Of a stretch of DNA of 64,000 bases, positions 38,130 to 49,949 are shown in pieces; positions within the stretch are counted from its first letter, which is position 1; each line of letters opens with the position of its first letter. Under the pieces are notes generated by a model. That model saw nothing but the letters and a program-made list of their open reading frames with translations. It searched no databases and had not been told where the DNA came from. Source of the DNA: Dicaeum eximium (taxonomy: Eukaryota > Chordata > Aves > Passeriformes > Dicaeidae); the NCBI GenBank assembly GCA_013396995.1, contig VWZP01010280.1:405115-469114 (forward strand). The letters run 5' to 3'. The position numbers and the translations under genes are program-made.

Positions 38130-41100
38130 TCTGGCACACAACACCAGAAAAAAAAACAACTTCCCAAATTCTGTGAGGAAGCCAAATGGGTACTTTGGAG
38201 TGATGTGCCAGTTAAAATTGGAACTTCCCCTTTCTTCAGTCCATTTTCTCCTCAAAAGCATCAGCCACAGAACTCAGTCCCATCCCCACCTATGGCAGTG
38301 TTTGGGAAGAATTAACAGTGGTTTGAGCTAACTTGGGGGATTTAAAAAGGGAAAAAAAAAAGAAAATATATATAAGCTTGTGTTTGTCCACTTGTCATGG
38401 TAAAACCTCCAGACTTGCTCAGTGCAACCCTCAACCCTGTTTACAGTATATGATGAAATAATATAACTAAATTACTGGCCTTTTCCACTTACTAAAGGCT
38501 CATTCCACATGGGATCCAAAATGAAGAACATGGTAAAATTGCCTAGTTGGTACTTCATGTTGGGACTGAAAGAGATTGTAACACCACCTGGCTGGAGACA
38601 AATAAACTTTACACATCAATCCTGTTGACTTAGAGGTCATTTAGTTGTTTTTGATTTGACAATGAAGTTTTGTAAGATGCTATAGAGCTGGGAAGCAGAG
38701 TAAAGCCACACAATATATAAAAAAAATGAGATAAATTGCTACTTTATTTTTCTAAATATGTTCATTAAGGATATTAATTTACTTAGGAGGAAAGGTTTTA
38801 GTATGTTTTTGCTGTTAAAAAATAATGATCTTCTGGCAGTGTGGGAAATATGTTTTAAAAAACCCAGTAAATGGAGCACATGTCAGTAAAGACAGCTCAA
38901 TTTCGTTCCGGTGGTGTGATCACAAAAACATTTTCTACCATGCAACTTTTAATTAGTCTCGCAAAAAATTATTCTGCTTCACTTATACAGAGTACAGTAA
39001 ATGGCTACATAAATGCATAAGGAATGAAATAAATATGCTTTGTTCAAATGTGGTGACCTTTGGGAAATAAGACAAGAGAATGAAGTTTCTTTCTGTTTCC
39101 CCTTGTATTTATCATGTGGCAAGTCAATGTTTCTCCATGAAATACAGTAATTTTGATAAAAAATAAACCGAAGTGAACTTCTTCACTTCACACTTCAACA
39201 ATCTTCCAGCCATACAGACGCATTCATGCATGTATGGCTGTCATTTCCAATCCAGACAATTTTTGATAAGCTTTAGCTATTCTGAGGTGCTGCCAGTTTG
39301 AGTGACAACCTTGATACCTGCAACTAAATGGTTAATCTGTTCACCATTGTGAATGTAGTCAGTGCTCTCAGAGTGAAATTCCACATTTTTCTGTCTGAAA
39401 TAAAGTGGTTGTTAGTAAATAATATAGAGTATATGTACATATAATGTCCAGCACATAAATCTATATTAATATGCATGGTACTGTCTGCACACATTCTGTG
39501 GTGTCACATATTTATGAGTATAACCAGACAAAATACGGAAAGCAAAACATATTTTAAAAGCTATGTAAAATAGGTTTGCCTGTGCTATAAATAAAAAATA
39601 AATAAAATTAAGTGATGCTTTTCATTTACAGCAACGTTTCAGATGTGCAGCTCAGGTCTGAGTCATGTGTGCTCTGTGACTGTTTGGCATAATTTAGCAT
39701 CCAGTTCCCATGGAACTCAGGAGCATTCTGCCCTTGAAAGCACAGTCATTACTTCCATCCTGCTGCTATTTAAACACACTAGATGATGATGTGTACTTCC
39801 AAAAGTGAAGAAGCCAAAACCAGTGACAGCAAAGGTTATGTAGGCAAAGGGTATTGAATTTCCCTTATTTGCTAAAGACATTACAGCTCCAACCAATGTG
39901 CTGAGCTTGCACCTTTTAGTCCATTATCTGAGGTTGGAGACAACTTGGCAACATCAAAAAAGTTTTATTTTTCATTTGTATAAGCAATTATATATTTATA
40001 TGTTTGCTCAGCACCAGAAACACTGGTCTGGAGTATTTTCCATCTATACTTAGCTTACTGATGTTGACTACTCAGGGGAAAAAAAATCCAATTTCATGCA
40101 AACTTTCAGAATAAACTCCCTGAAATTCTTATGTGACCCATAAAGAAAACATATTGTATGAATAGTGTATTAGAGGAATGGGGTTTCTTTACCTCTCGCC
40201 TCAAAGGTACCTCACAAAACACAGGTTCTTAAGTCTGGTTAATGTTGTCCTCCAAACACCAGAAAAAAAGTAGAGCTTTATAATAAAGATCTTTGCCAAC
40301 ATAGCCTGTGGGAAAGGCTCTCCACAGGCCTAAATTCAGATAATTATTAAATGGTGACAAGTACCATGGCATTCAGGTTTCCAGCCACTCTTATCTTATG
40401 GATGGGTAAAGCGTCTGCCAGGGTCTTCCAGTGGGAGCTGGTGTCTGGATGCTGGGACAGGAGCGGTGTCACCCACTGCCACAATCGCACTTTGCCTCAG
40501 ACAGAGCAGTTCAGGGGCCATGGGAATTGCCATCCACTTCACTCTACTGAGAATTATCTTATCAAACTCTTAATGAAAAGTCATAGCTCCATTAAAATTC
40601 TTGGTGTCTCAATATGGCAGTATTGTGAGTCAAGCTTAAACAAGACTGTTTAGCATTGAACTTTTTGCTTGTTGTTAAATAAGTCTTTAATTGTTTCATT
40701 TAATCCTCTAGATCTCCTTTCCCTGAGATAACACATAAGAGCTTCTTCCTAAGCATTTAAAGTTAAACCCCACAAAATCACAGATAAGCTGATGTGTTTT
40801 ATGTCCAATGCACAGAAGTATGTAAATCCATAAAGTGTCACAGGAATGAACTAGCCCTTTCCCCCTTATAATTACGTATCTTTTACAGCCTGTCAGAACA
40901 AGTTGTCACTTGCCTTATGTGAAGCGTCATAGGAAAGGAGCACCAATATCACTCCAACCTACAACTGATCAAACAACCTTAAGAATCATTTAAAAAATAC
41001 ATCATTTGCCAGAAAATACTCAACATTGTGTAAGGCTATGCTACATTTTTGCTTGCTGTGCAGAAAAAAAAAAGGGTACAAAAGTTTAATGTCTAAGCCA

Positions 41101-44100
41101 GCATTTATTATACAAAACCCATATCAAATGCATCTGTTTATTAAGTTGGCAATGCTATTCTTAAGGTTTCAGTGTTTTCCATCCTAAGCTCCTCTATCTT
41201 TGCTGCTTAGAACTTTGGCAGTCTTTAATTGTTTGTATAAACATTTACAGGAGGCAGATCTCTAGAAAAGCTTTCCTGGAAGCAGGAAATATCTGCTCCA
41301 AGCTGATACATTTCAAGAAAATTTCAGAAGGTCATTTCCAAGAATGGTGCTTGGGAAAAACATAGGTTCCTTTCCCTTACAAAAGAAAAGAAAAAAAAAA
41401 AAGTTTTGGAGCAAAGACTTGAGTGCGGCAGCAAATGGTCTTTTTTATGGGTACACCTTTTGCTGTGCTTGAGAGACGCAGCCATGGTCCAACCCTTGAA
41501 CATACCCTTATCCTCCAATGATCCCAGTTTGCACGCAGTGGTTGGAGAGAGCCAGCTCAGACACCACAATATATCTGTTGGCAGAGAAGCAGGCTTTTTC
41601 CAATTGTTTTTATTACCCAAACTAGCTAAATGTCTCCATCCTGCATCGCAGTAAACAATGCAATCAGGGCACGATCTTCCCTTTGCTGGCCTGCTCAGTA
41701 CCTATCAGTGCAAGTGTGCCTGTCACTGCATTCCTGGGCAGAAGAGGATCCCCTACTGACCACCTCTGGGTCCTGCTACAAGAACATGCCCTGCTTCACC
41801 ACCTGGGCCTTCTCATTACCTGCAGTGCTAATTGCCACAGAGAAGGCGCTGCTCTGGACAAGGAAGGCACCAAATGGATGTGAATGCCCCTAAGAGCCAA
41901 TGCTAGCTGCTGAGGCCACTCATGGCAATTGCAGACAGCAACACTGGCTGCTGTAAAAGATTCAGAGAGGAGAAAAGGACACAAAGCAGTGTGGCAGTAG
42001 GGCCAGGTCATCTGGGGCATGCCACCTCCTCAGAAACACCTGCTGGGCAAAGAGAGGCGAGCTCCCATCCTCTGTGCACTTTGGAAAAAACCTAACAGTT
42101 GTATAGTTGATCTGACAGAGTACTCAGCCAAACAAAAGCAGAAATGCCAAACTAAATGACAACTTACAGCTTTACAGGAAGCAGATGTGCCAAGGGAACA
42201 CCAGCACATCAATGGCCAAAAATTAACCAGACTAAATGAACCTGACTAAAAATGAACCAGATAGAGCTGGTCTCTGTGAGTTGTCATTGACATAATGCAG
42301 GGGAAACTTCACTGGCCAAAACTCCAACTTACTGAGCTCTTAGAGAATTCTCAAAAAAGGCATTTCTGTGATTCCACATTGCACCCAGCACATACAGCTG
42401 GGCACTGCCCCAAGAAGTGTGAAAGTCAGGGCACTGGTAATTTGGGGATGGTTGGCATATAACCAGTGTAAACAGCTATAGCCATGCTCTCTCTCCTAGA
42501 TTTGTAACAGATGATGTGTGTTGAACCATGGGATTTTGAGTTATGAGCATACTGCAGTATTTTGTGCTGTCTGCCTTGGCCATTTGGTCCTAATTAACTG
42601 ACCATCCCCACAGTTAATTCCTGGTTCCTATAGTCCTTCTTGTCTTGGGCAGGCTTAGCCTCTGGGGTTTGCAGGGTTTGAGAAAAGCCTGTCCACCTAC
42701 ACAAGCTTGGACTCCTGTTAGTTTCAGACAGGCAGGGAGATACTCCAGGGGTCTGGTCCTGACCACAAACTGGCTGCATGAAAGCTGCTCCTCCACCCTG
42801 CTCTACAGGGAAGGTTGTACATATACATTGGCCTTTACAGGGGACCCTTGGCAATCCCTCACCCAGAGAGGCCCTAACAAAGGAACACCAGTTCAGCAGA
42901 GAGGCAGAAGCCACTGGACTGGATTCAGATGCAGGGCAGTGAGTGCTGCCTCCAGGATGAGATGTGGGCCTTGGGCTCAGGTTCAAGTCAAACACGAATT
43001 GCAGACGTCACCTCTGGCACCTTTCCAGAGCACAGGAGGCTGGAGATTTTTTCTGTCTGCAAATCTTTCCTGGAAATGAGATTCTCTGGCCCAGCCACAT
43101 GAGGACCAGCACTGGCTTTCCTGGGAGGGGTGCAAATAACCCAGTACACTTTGCAGAGGCTGCAACCCCAAATCACTCTTCCCTCTGGCTATCAGAAGAG
43201 CAGATGTATCTGCCCAAATTAATAGAACCACAGCACATTAAAGCCTCACTGTGTAATGGAGGGAGGTCTGGACATATTTGTCCCTGCAGCTGCCAGTCAA
43301 GCTTGATGACTCAGGTTTCTTTGGGACCTGGGCTCCTATGTCTCTGCCTCATCTCCCCAGAACATTGCTTGGGCTCAGACAGAGTTTTCTAAGAAACTCA
43401 GGAATCCTAGATTTAGCTGTTCCTTTTAACTCAGCATCATTTATGCCCCTGACTTTCTCCTACCCAGTAGTTTCCTTCTCTCTCTGAAATGCTGAGGGAA
43501 CCTGTACAATATCTAGTCTCTCTCAACCAGCAACACTCTGTTGACCTATGTGCCTGTTGACCAATAACTCCTTTCCCTCCTCCCTCTCCACAAGATTCAC
43601 TGTTAAAAATGGCAGCAGATGAGGTCCTCTGTTACAGCAGAGCCTCCAACACCAGCCAGACTTTCTGAGCTCTGATCAGACAGATTTCTCAAAACACCAA
43701 CCCTTAAACAACTTCTGTGTTTTGGAGCCAGTCATTAATATCTATTAAGATGTTTGTGTGAAAGCATGGTTTCCAAATTCCTTCTGCACAATACTTGATC
43801 TCCTTCCTTTTGACACACACAAGTACACCATTTTATTATTTGTACAGATCACTTTGTTTTCCTCAGTACGTAATTTCAATTCCAATTCATTAATGTCAAA
43901 GCATAAAAGAAGCAACCGCACATAAAGCAACAAAAGTTTGCTAAACCCAGAAGATAACAGCTGATAATTAAGGAAGTCCCATTATTTCTTGGCAAAGGAG
44001 ACTGTGTTTTCAGAGACACATTCTTAAAGGGCCTCTCTTTAGTGTAGCTGCATAATTTGCATGAACACTATTTGCACAGAAAAATAAGGGTTTTCAATAT

Positions 44101-47100
44101 GGATAAAAGGAGGCTTTAATGTGCCCATAATTTCTGTACAATGCCCATCCCAAGCCCCTTCTTGTTGGCACAGCCAGGCCTTGTGACAGGTTCACAGAAG
44201 AGCCACTCTGGCAGATCTTCGACGGTGTGGACAAAAGATCTGGGCTTTTGTTAGCACATACCTGCCCCCCACCTCCACCCTCAGTCTCATTTTATACTGA
44301 TACCATTGCAGAAAAGAGACATTGTACTGATCTGAAACTGCACATAAATCCTCTACCCAAGAAGAAACCCTTCATTTCTATCTTCCCAGGCTCACCTCTG
44401 CCTCCTACCCTGGGAGTCATTCACAGCATGGTCTGCTGCTTACCAGGCAAGTCCATCCCAAACAGACTTTTGCATTTTGTTTGTGTTCCCTCACATTACT
44501 GTTGCTAGCCACTCTCAGGCATGCAGAGCCAATGGAAAGTCTCCTGATTTTTGTGGTTCCCCTGTGTCCTTCCCTTTGGCTGTTTCCAGGTGTTTTTCAG
44601 CAAGACTGAGCCTCTATTCTGGGCTACAGCCTTACACTGAGATGAAAGTCTGCCAGCATGTGGAAAAAGGCATGTTGCTTGGATGAAGCCTGAAACAGGC
44701 TAACCAGTTTTGTGCCTCCTAGTACATGGATCCTGTATATCCACCCTTGTAGCACAGTGTGGCTTTGCTTTGGTTGATGAGAATCTCAGAGAGAAATTAC
44801 AGCCCCCTGCTCTTCTTAAGTCTGATGTCACTGCCTCCCAACTCCCAGTCACAATCTGTGGTGGGTGGTTATGGCCTCACATGGAGATTTGATCAAAGAT
44901 GGTGTAATTAAAATGGCAATCAGCAGAGAGGTAAGGTATTTCACTGGTAGACATTTCTGAAAAGATACAACTTGAAGCAAAACTGTTTTACTCTGACAAA
45001 GCCCCATAAAGTCAGGACTATACCTCGTGTCAGGGCTGTTGGCAGTCCACACAATACTGCTACAGCAGCTCCCAAGTTACCAAGAGCTGATAAATGACAC
45101 AGATTTTTCTGCACACAGAAAATTTTGTGTTACTTATTGAAAAAGATTTTTAGACAAGATACTCTCTACAGACAAATTGTGGACAATATCTAATTTTTCA
45201 TTCCAGTATGGTATCTAATGGAAAATCTTCCATTATGCCTATTCCTGAAGGAAAAATAGATGTTCTTCATGTCAATACTTTGCCTGAGTCTACTAGTTCC
45301 AAGGACCAGACTTGGCCTGGGAGTCTGGCAAGGGGGAGGAAGGAGGGTGGTATGTCTTTACCTGGGACAGGTTGTATGGGGAGAGCAGCAGGTTCTTACA
45401 TGGCTTTGTCAGTTATGAACCCAACAGAAGCAGAAGTTCATCTGCCACATAGCAGGGCTAATTCTATGCTGCTACACTGGATTCCTTTTTTTTGCAAACC
45501 TGTCCTTTGAAGGAGCTGTCTTCTGGATGGAGCTTCCATTTTGTTAACTCAGCTGTGCCCACTTGCAATTCACGGCTGTGCTTTCATGGCTGCTTTAAGT
45601 TCTTTGACTGCAACTGGTGCCCATGACATGGTGATGGCAAAGCTGATGCTCTTACTGCTCTGGTGGGCGTGACTGTGTGGTATCAGAAGTAGCTTGCCTG
45701 ATGTGAAATAAGAATGCAGTGGAGGAAACCCCCACTGACACTGGCATATCACTAGGAAAAGGCACGGGATGGTCACCAAATGTACAGCCTAGAAGCTGGA
45801 ACATGGGGCAGCTCTGAAAGTTTCCTTAATAATGTGTTTATGGCAGGAAGTTCCTGTCCCAGCAAACTTGGCTGAATGAGGAAGGAGTTCTGGGCTGCCA
45901 AGGTTTCTCTCAGCAATGTGATGGTACAGGGCCCTCCCAGCCTGGTTTTATGGCAACACAGTGCATTAGTGAGTCAGTGAGCAATTGCACCTTCACAGAC
46001 AACACCATCAAACCAGCCCCTCCACCAGAAATGCTGCTGACCTTGAATGTCCAGCTGCTTAATGTGTTTCCTTAGGAACATAGTGTAGGCATTGGTGTTA
46101 AATTGCCACCCCTGAGCTGTAAGAGAAAATCCTATCCATCTACCCAGGAGCTAAGGTTTGGATTAATCTATTACAACAACTCTTTCCTGTTCATTTCCTG
46201 TTGAGCAACAGCCTAAATACCCTGACCCAAAGGCAGAAAAGAATGCAAATTCTTACTTCCCCTATTACATGGGAAATAGAAAGAGGACAAAAGGTGAACT
46301 TCGCCTCTGTGCTGAAGGTCTGAAGATCAGTGTACTAAGCCTGTGTCTGAGTCAGAATGATTCAGTCAACAAGGTAAACAGCACATTCCTCATAAGGGGG
46401 AAAGAAAAACATCAGCTATTTTGTTTCCTGATTAACTGACTTACTCAGTTAACTACATCAGATGTAGTCATGCATTCTGTGCTTTCACTACTCCTTCCTA
46501 CCCTGCCACCACACAAAATTGCTGCAGACCCAGTCTGCAGCTGACGAGATTATGGACATGTGGATTCATGGACCAGCTGTGAAAATAGAAGTCAAGCACT
46601 CTCACTCTGACTTCTACACTGAGATCAATGATCCTGGGAAATGCTTGTTGTTTTGTAACAACAGGGCTGGAATATTTACTCACCTGAGGAACAGAGTGCA
46701 TTAAAACAGGAATATAAATGTTCCTGTTTCTTGGTACACAGAAAGTTTTCCCAATATGAGTAGGAGACATTGTAGTCAAAATTGGTTTAATATGTAAAAA
46801 TAACTACTGCTATTTACAGATAACATACCAAACCTGTTATATTGCCATTGACAGACATATGTGTTTATCCTTGTCAGAACAGTGCAAAAATTGCTCTTGC
46901 AGTATGATTTTACTCAAGATGCTCACTCTAAGTGCATTACATTCTGCCACATTATACACAGTATCATGTGAAATCAGCTATTCTATACTGCAAATGGCAT
47001 GAAAATTTTTATATATATATACCATTTCCCATTGTGTTAAATTTTTTCCTATGTAGTCTAAACACAGACTTCCTTACAAAAAATTGTATAAGTTAGTTAC

Positions 47101-47234
47101 TCTTTCAGCTGGCCCAGAGCAAGTCCTGCTACCAGAAAGATAATTAGCATTATTTTGGTTTTGTTTCTGTTGCCCACCCTAAAAGAAAATCACACATATT
47201 TCTAATGGTCATGGAAATGCACATCTAGCTACCT
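38130..47234. other. Intergenic sequence, AT-rich, no supportable gene
   Basis: About 9 kb of mostly AT-rich sequence with short A runs (for example near 41391-41402) and a short TA microsatellite near 47010-47022. No exon, RNA gene or mobile element was recognised. A 10-bp perfect inverted repeat at 39207-39240 is noted separately. Confidence 0.6.
39207..39240. repeat. Perfect 10-bp inverted repeat (hairpin)
   Basis: CAGCCATACA at 39207-39216 is exactly complementary to TGTATGGCTG at 39231-39240, separated by 14 bases. Pairing does not extend outward, so the stem is too short for a typical microRNA precursor. Confidence 0.8.
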
Positions 47235-47463
47235 TCACAGGAAGTTTCACCTCAACATGAGGAAGAACTTCTTCATGTTGAAGCTGGCAGAGCATTGGAA
47301 CACGCTGCCCAGGGAGGTCATGGAGTCTCCCTTTCTGGAGACATTCCAAACCCACCTGGACACATTCCTGTGTCACCTGCTCCTGGTGGCCCTGCCTTGT
47401 CAGGAGTGTTGACTGGATGATCTTCAGAGGTCCCTTCCAACCCTAACAATTCTGTGATTATGT
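47235..47463 (+). mobile_element. CR1 LINE 3'-end fragment, plus orientation
   Basis: The copy starts at CACAGGAAGTTTCACCTCAA, continues with GAGGAAGAACTTCTTCATG, GGAACACGCTGCCCAGGGAG, GGAGACATTCCAAACCCACC and GGTCCCTTCCAACCCTAAC, and ends with the tail motif ATTCTGTGATTATGTAA. It is 5'-truncated with an intact 3' end and only moderate divergence. It lies about 1.1 kb upstream of the SNRPF start codon. Confidence 0.95.
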
Positions 47464-48312
47464 AACTGCACTTTCCATATATGCTAGTGAACAGGAATTA
47501 CAGTTCCATCTGTTTCACCCCTACACATTCACGGTGTGTAAGGACAGGCTGGACCCAGAGAAGATGGCTTGTTGCATCAACAGCTTTAACAATGTCGATT
47601 TGAGGAGCTGGGAATGGTTTTGCTTTCAGTACTAGGGCACTAGACTAACTCTAGGAAGGTGAAGTGCACAAAACCCATAAACAGTTCTGTTACTGAAAGG
47701 TTAAGTTTCCTGAATGTGTTTTCCACATTCAGCACCCAATACACTGAAGATCTAGGGCATATGCTGTATGCAGGAACAAGTACACATTGTGGCATTTGAT
47801 GAATTTATACATAGAGTAGTAGAAGACATTAGCGAGGATGTGACAAATTGGTAAATGGTACAGGCGTTGGTCCAACATATTTGCCTGTCAAAGGTTAAGA
47901 CACAAATTATAGCCAGGGCAGGACTGATGTTTCACGACTCTCTCTGCACCCAAGAGTCAAATGACATTGACAGGGAATTCGCACTTAATGCGCCGTATAA
48001 ACTCTGAGATTTTCTACCCTTGCGTGTGGAATCGCGAAAAGATGCTGGTGCGCGGATTTATTTTCGCAGACGGACGGACACCGCCGCCCGCGGGGCTCGC
48101 CGGCACCAGCAGGAGAGGCTGTGAGAGCTGTCCCGCCCGTGCCACGGCGCCGCTCAGCCGCTGCCACCTCGCGGGGACCTCGCGGGGACCGGCCCGTGCA
48201 GAGAGCACCGAGCCGCGGGCGGCGCCGGGCGGGCACGGGCACGAGCGTGGGCGCGGGAACGCGCACGGGGCGCTGCCCGGCACTGCCCACGGCGCGCCTC
48301 GCGGCAGCCGCG

Positions 48313-48382
48313 ATTGGTTGGGACGGGGGTGGGGGGGAACCGACCGGCCAATGAGAGAGGCCCGAGGCACCGGCGAGCCAAT
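48313..48382 (+). promoter_or_regulatory. SNRPF: SNRPF proximal promoter with three CCAAT boxes
   Basis: Three NF-Y type boxes occur in the CpG island: ATTGG at 48313-48317 (reverse orientation), CCAAT at 48348-48352 and CCAAT at 48378-48382. Spacings are 35 and 30 bases, close to three helical turns, a common arrangement for cooperative NF-Y binding in constitutive promoters. No TATA box was seen. Transcription probably starts between here and the ATG at 48571. Confidence 0.65.
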
Positions 48383-48570
48383 GGGCAGCCGCGCTGTGGC
48401 TCGGCGCGGCGGGGCCCGTCAGCCTATGGGGAGCTTGGCGCGGTGAGAGGTCGGAGGTGGGAGAGCGGCGCCCCCGGAACGGGAAGCGGGAGCGGAGCTG
48501 CCTCCCAGCGCCTCCCGTTGTCCCGCGGCGCGCACGAGGGGTTCCTGCGTGGGCCTGCGCTTCTCCCGCC

Positions 48571-48573
48571 ATG
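48571..48573 (+). CDS. SNRPF: SNRPF coding exon 1 (start codon only)
   Basis: The ATG is followed at once by the donor GTGAGC, so this exon contributes a single codon. The next exon supplies AGC CTG CCC (Ser-Leu-Pro), giving the expected Sm-F N-terminus. Confidence 0.93.
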
Positions 48574-49884
48574 GTGAGCGGGAGCCGGGAGGGGCGGGAG
48601 CCGGGAGCCGAGAGGCCCGGGAGGCGGGAGGGGCGGGAGCCGCTCCGTTACCGGCCCCGGGCGGGCGGCGAGGCGGAGCGGGAGGCGGGCGGCGCTGACC
48701 GTGTGCTTCCCCCGGCAGAGCCTGCCCCTCAACCCCAAGCCGTTCCTGAACGGGCTGACGGGGAAGCCGGTAATGGTGAAGCTGAAGTGGGGCATGGAGT
48801 ACAAGGGCTACCTCGTCTCCGTGGACGGCTACATGAACATGCAGGTGAGGGGCCGGAGGCGGGGCGGGTGAAGCTGTGCATGGCTCATCCCTGGGAGCGT
48901 TCCAGGCCGGGCAGGATGGCTCTGGGCAGCCTGGGCTGGCGGGAGGGGCCTGTGCCCGTGCAGGGGCCCGCAGTGACCCCCTGCCTGAGGAAGGGCCTTT
49001 CCCCCCGTCAGCGCTGCCTGCTGGCCCGGCGGGCCGTGTCCCCGCGGCGTGCGGAGCGGAGCGGAGCGGGAGCGGGGCCGCGGTAGCGCAGCCCCGGGCT
49101 GGGGCAGGACCGCCGTGTGCTTTGCGGAGCCGCTTTTATTGCTGTCCTCCTGATGTTTGTCCCATTCTCCTTTCAAGCTTGCAAACACAGAGGAGTACAT
49201 AGACGGTGCGTTGTCTGGACACCTGGGTGAAGTTTTGATAAGGTAATTGGGGTATTTATTTACGGTGGCACAGGGCTCTAAATCGCCTCACCGCTTGCAT
49301 TAAAGCTTGTACTGGTGGGTGCTGTGTTTCTTGTCTAATTAACATGCCAAGTGTAGCTCTTTACCTGAAGGCTGTGAATGTGTCTTTTATATTGAAGTCC
49401 CTTCTGAGAGGAGGACAAATGAAGTTTTGAATAGATTTAAAGAAGTATTTACTATCCCCTTTGCAGTGACTAAATACTTTTGTTTTCCACATTATTGTAT
49501 ATCTCGGAATCCTTTGGCATTGTAAACTAGTGCACTGCAACTGGAAATATTTTGCATGCTTGGAAGTTAAACTTGATCATAACTGTTCACCCTAAAGTAA
49601 AAATTTTTTTGTACAGCATTGTCAAACAGTTATATTTATGAAGTTGCACAGTTTTGTATACTGTGTGGAAAAGGTACACAAGGTCAACAGCAGCATTTTG
49701 TTCTGTAGAATTTGGCTGTTGCCAAGCTACATTTAAGCAGAAAAATGTTTAAAGCATGTTTTATTTGGGGGAAGTGGTAATGTTGATAGCTAAGGGAACT
49801 CTTGGTTCTGTTTACAGGTGCAATAATGTTTTGTACATCAGAGGTGTGGAAGAAGAGGAAGAAGATGGAGAAATGAGAGAATAG
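48571..49884 (+). CDS. SNRPF: Small nuclear ribonucleoprotein F (Sm-F), complete
   Basis: Sm-F is one of seven Sm proteins that form the ring around the U-rich Sm site of U1, U2, U4 and U5 snRNAs; it pairs with Sm-E and Sm-G before ring closure. Coding exons are 48571-48573 (only the ATG), 48719-48844, 49178-49242 and 49818-49884. All introns have GT-AG ends, and the joined frame is 86 residues, the length of the human protein. The Sm1 motif spans about residues 14-44 (GLTGKPVMVKLKWG, then YKGYLVSVDGYMNMQL). Sm2 is near residues 59-74 (GEVLIRCNNVLYIRG), with RCNN at the RNA-binding loop. The acidic tail is EEEEEDGEMRE. Neighbours are unrelated in function. The promoter is of the CpG-island, CCAAT-box type, which fits constitutive expression. 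Confidence 0.98.
48587..48637 (+). other. Two G-quadruplex motifs in SNRPF intron 1
   Basis: 48587-48605 has four G runs (GGG, GGGG, GGG, GGG) with loops of 1, 1 and 4 bases. 48619-48637 has four runs with loops of 4, 1 and 1. The two blocks share an 18-base direct repeat, CGGGAGGGGCGGGAGCCG, at 48586-48603 and 48624-48641. Both are on the non-template strand within 65 bases of the exon 1 donor. Confidence 0.85.
48719..48844 (+). CDS. SNRPF: SNRPF coding exon 2
   Basis: It encodes residues 2-43, ending in the Sm1 motif at MNMQ. The acceptor is TTCCCCCGGCAG and the donor GTGAGG. Confidence 0.97.
49178..49242 (+). CDS. SNRPF: SNRPF coding exon 3
   Basis: It encodes LANTEEYIDG through GEVLI plus two bases of an Arg codon that is completed in exon 4. 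The acceptor is CTCCTTTCAAG and the donor GTAATT. Confidence 0.97.
49818..49884 (+). CDS. SNRPF: SNRPF coding exon 4 and stop
   Basis: It encodes CNNVLYIRGV and the acidic tail, ending GAA TAG. The acceptor is CTGTTTACAG. The stop codon at 49882-49884 gives 86 residues. Confidence 0.97.
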
Positions 49885-49902
49885 GTGTTTTGTATTTCTG
49901 GA

Positions 49903-49908
49903 AATAAA
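49903..49908 (+). terminator. SNRPF: SNRPF polyadenylation signal
   Basis: AATAAA lies 19 bases after the stop codon and is followed by a T-rich downstream element (long T run from 49911), implying a very short 3' untranslated region. Confidence 0.85.
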
Positions 49909-49949
49909 CTTTTTTTTTCTTTTTTGTTTTTCATACTTCTGTAGTAAGG

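Larger units (their letters stand above)
48050..49130. promoter_or_regulatory. SNRPF: CpG island over the SNRPF promoter and first exons
   Basis: CpG density rises at about 48050, stays high through exon 1, intron 1 and exon 2, and falls off in intron 2 by about 49130. This is the usual form of a housekeeping promoter. The open frames of 100-200 codons on both strands here are by-products of GC richness. Confidence 0.85.

Noticed and set aside
39207..39240. MicroRNA precursor
   Set aside because: The stem is only 10 bp and does not extend outward.
47961..49202. Multiple frames of 75-209 codons in the SNRPF CpG island on both strands
   Set aside because: These are GC-rich shadow frames around and across the real SNRPF exons, with no family signature.
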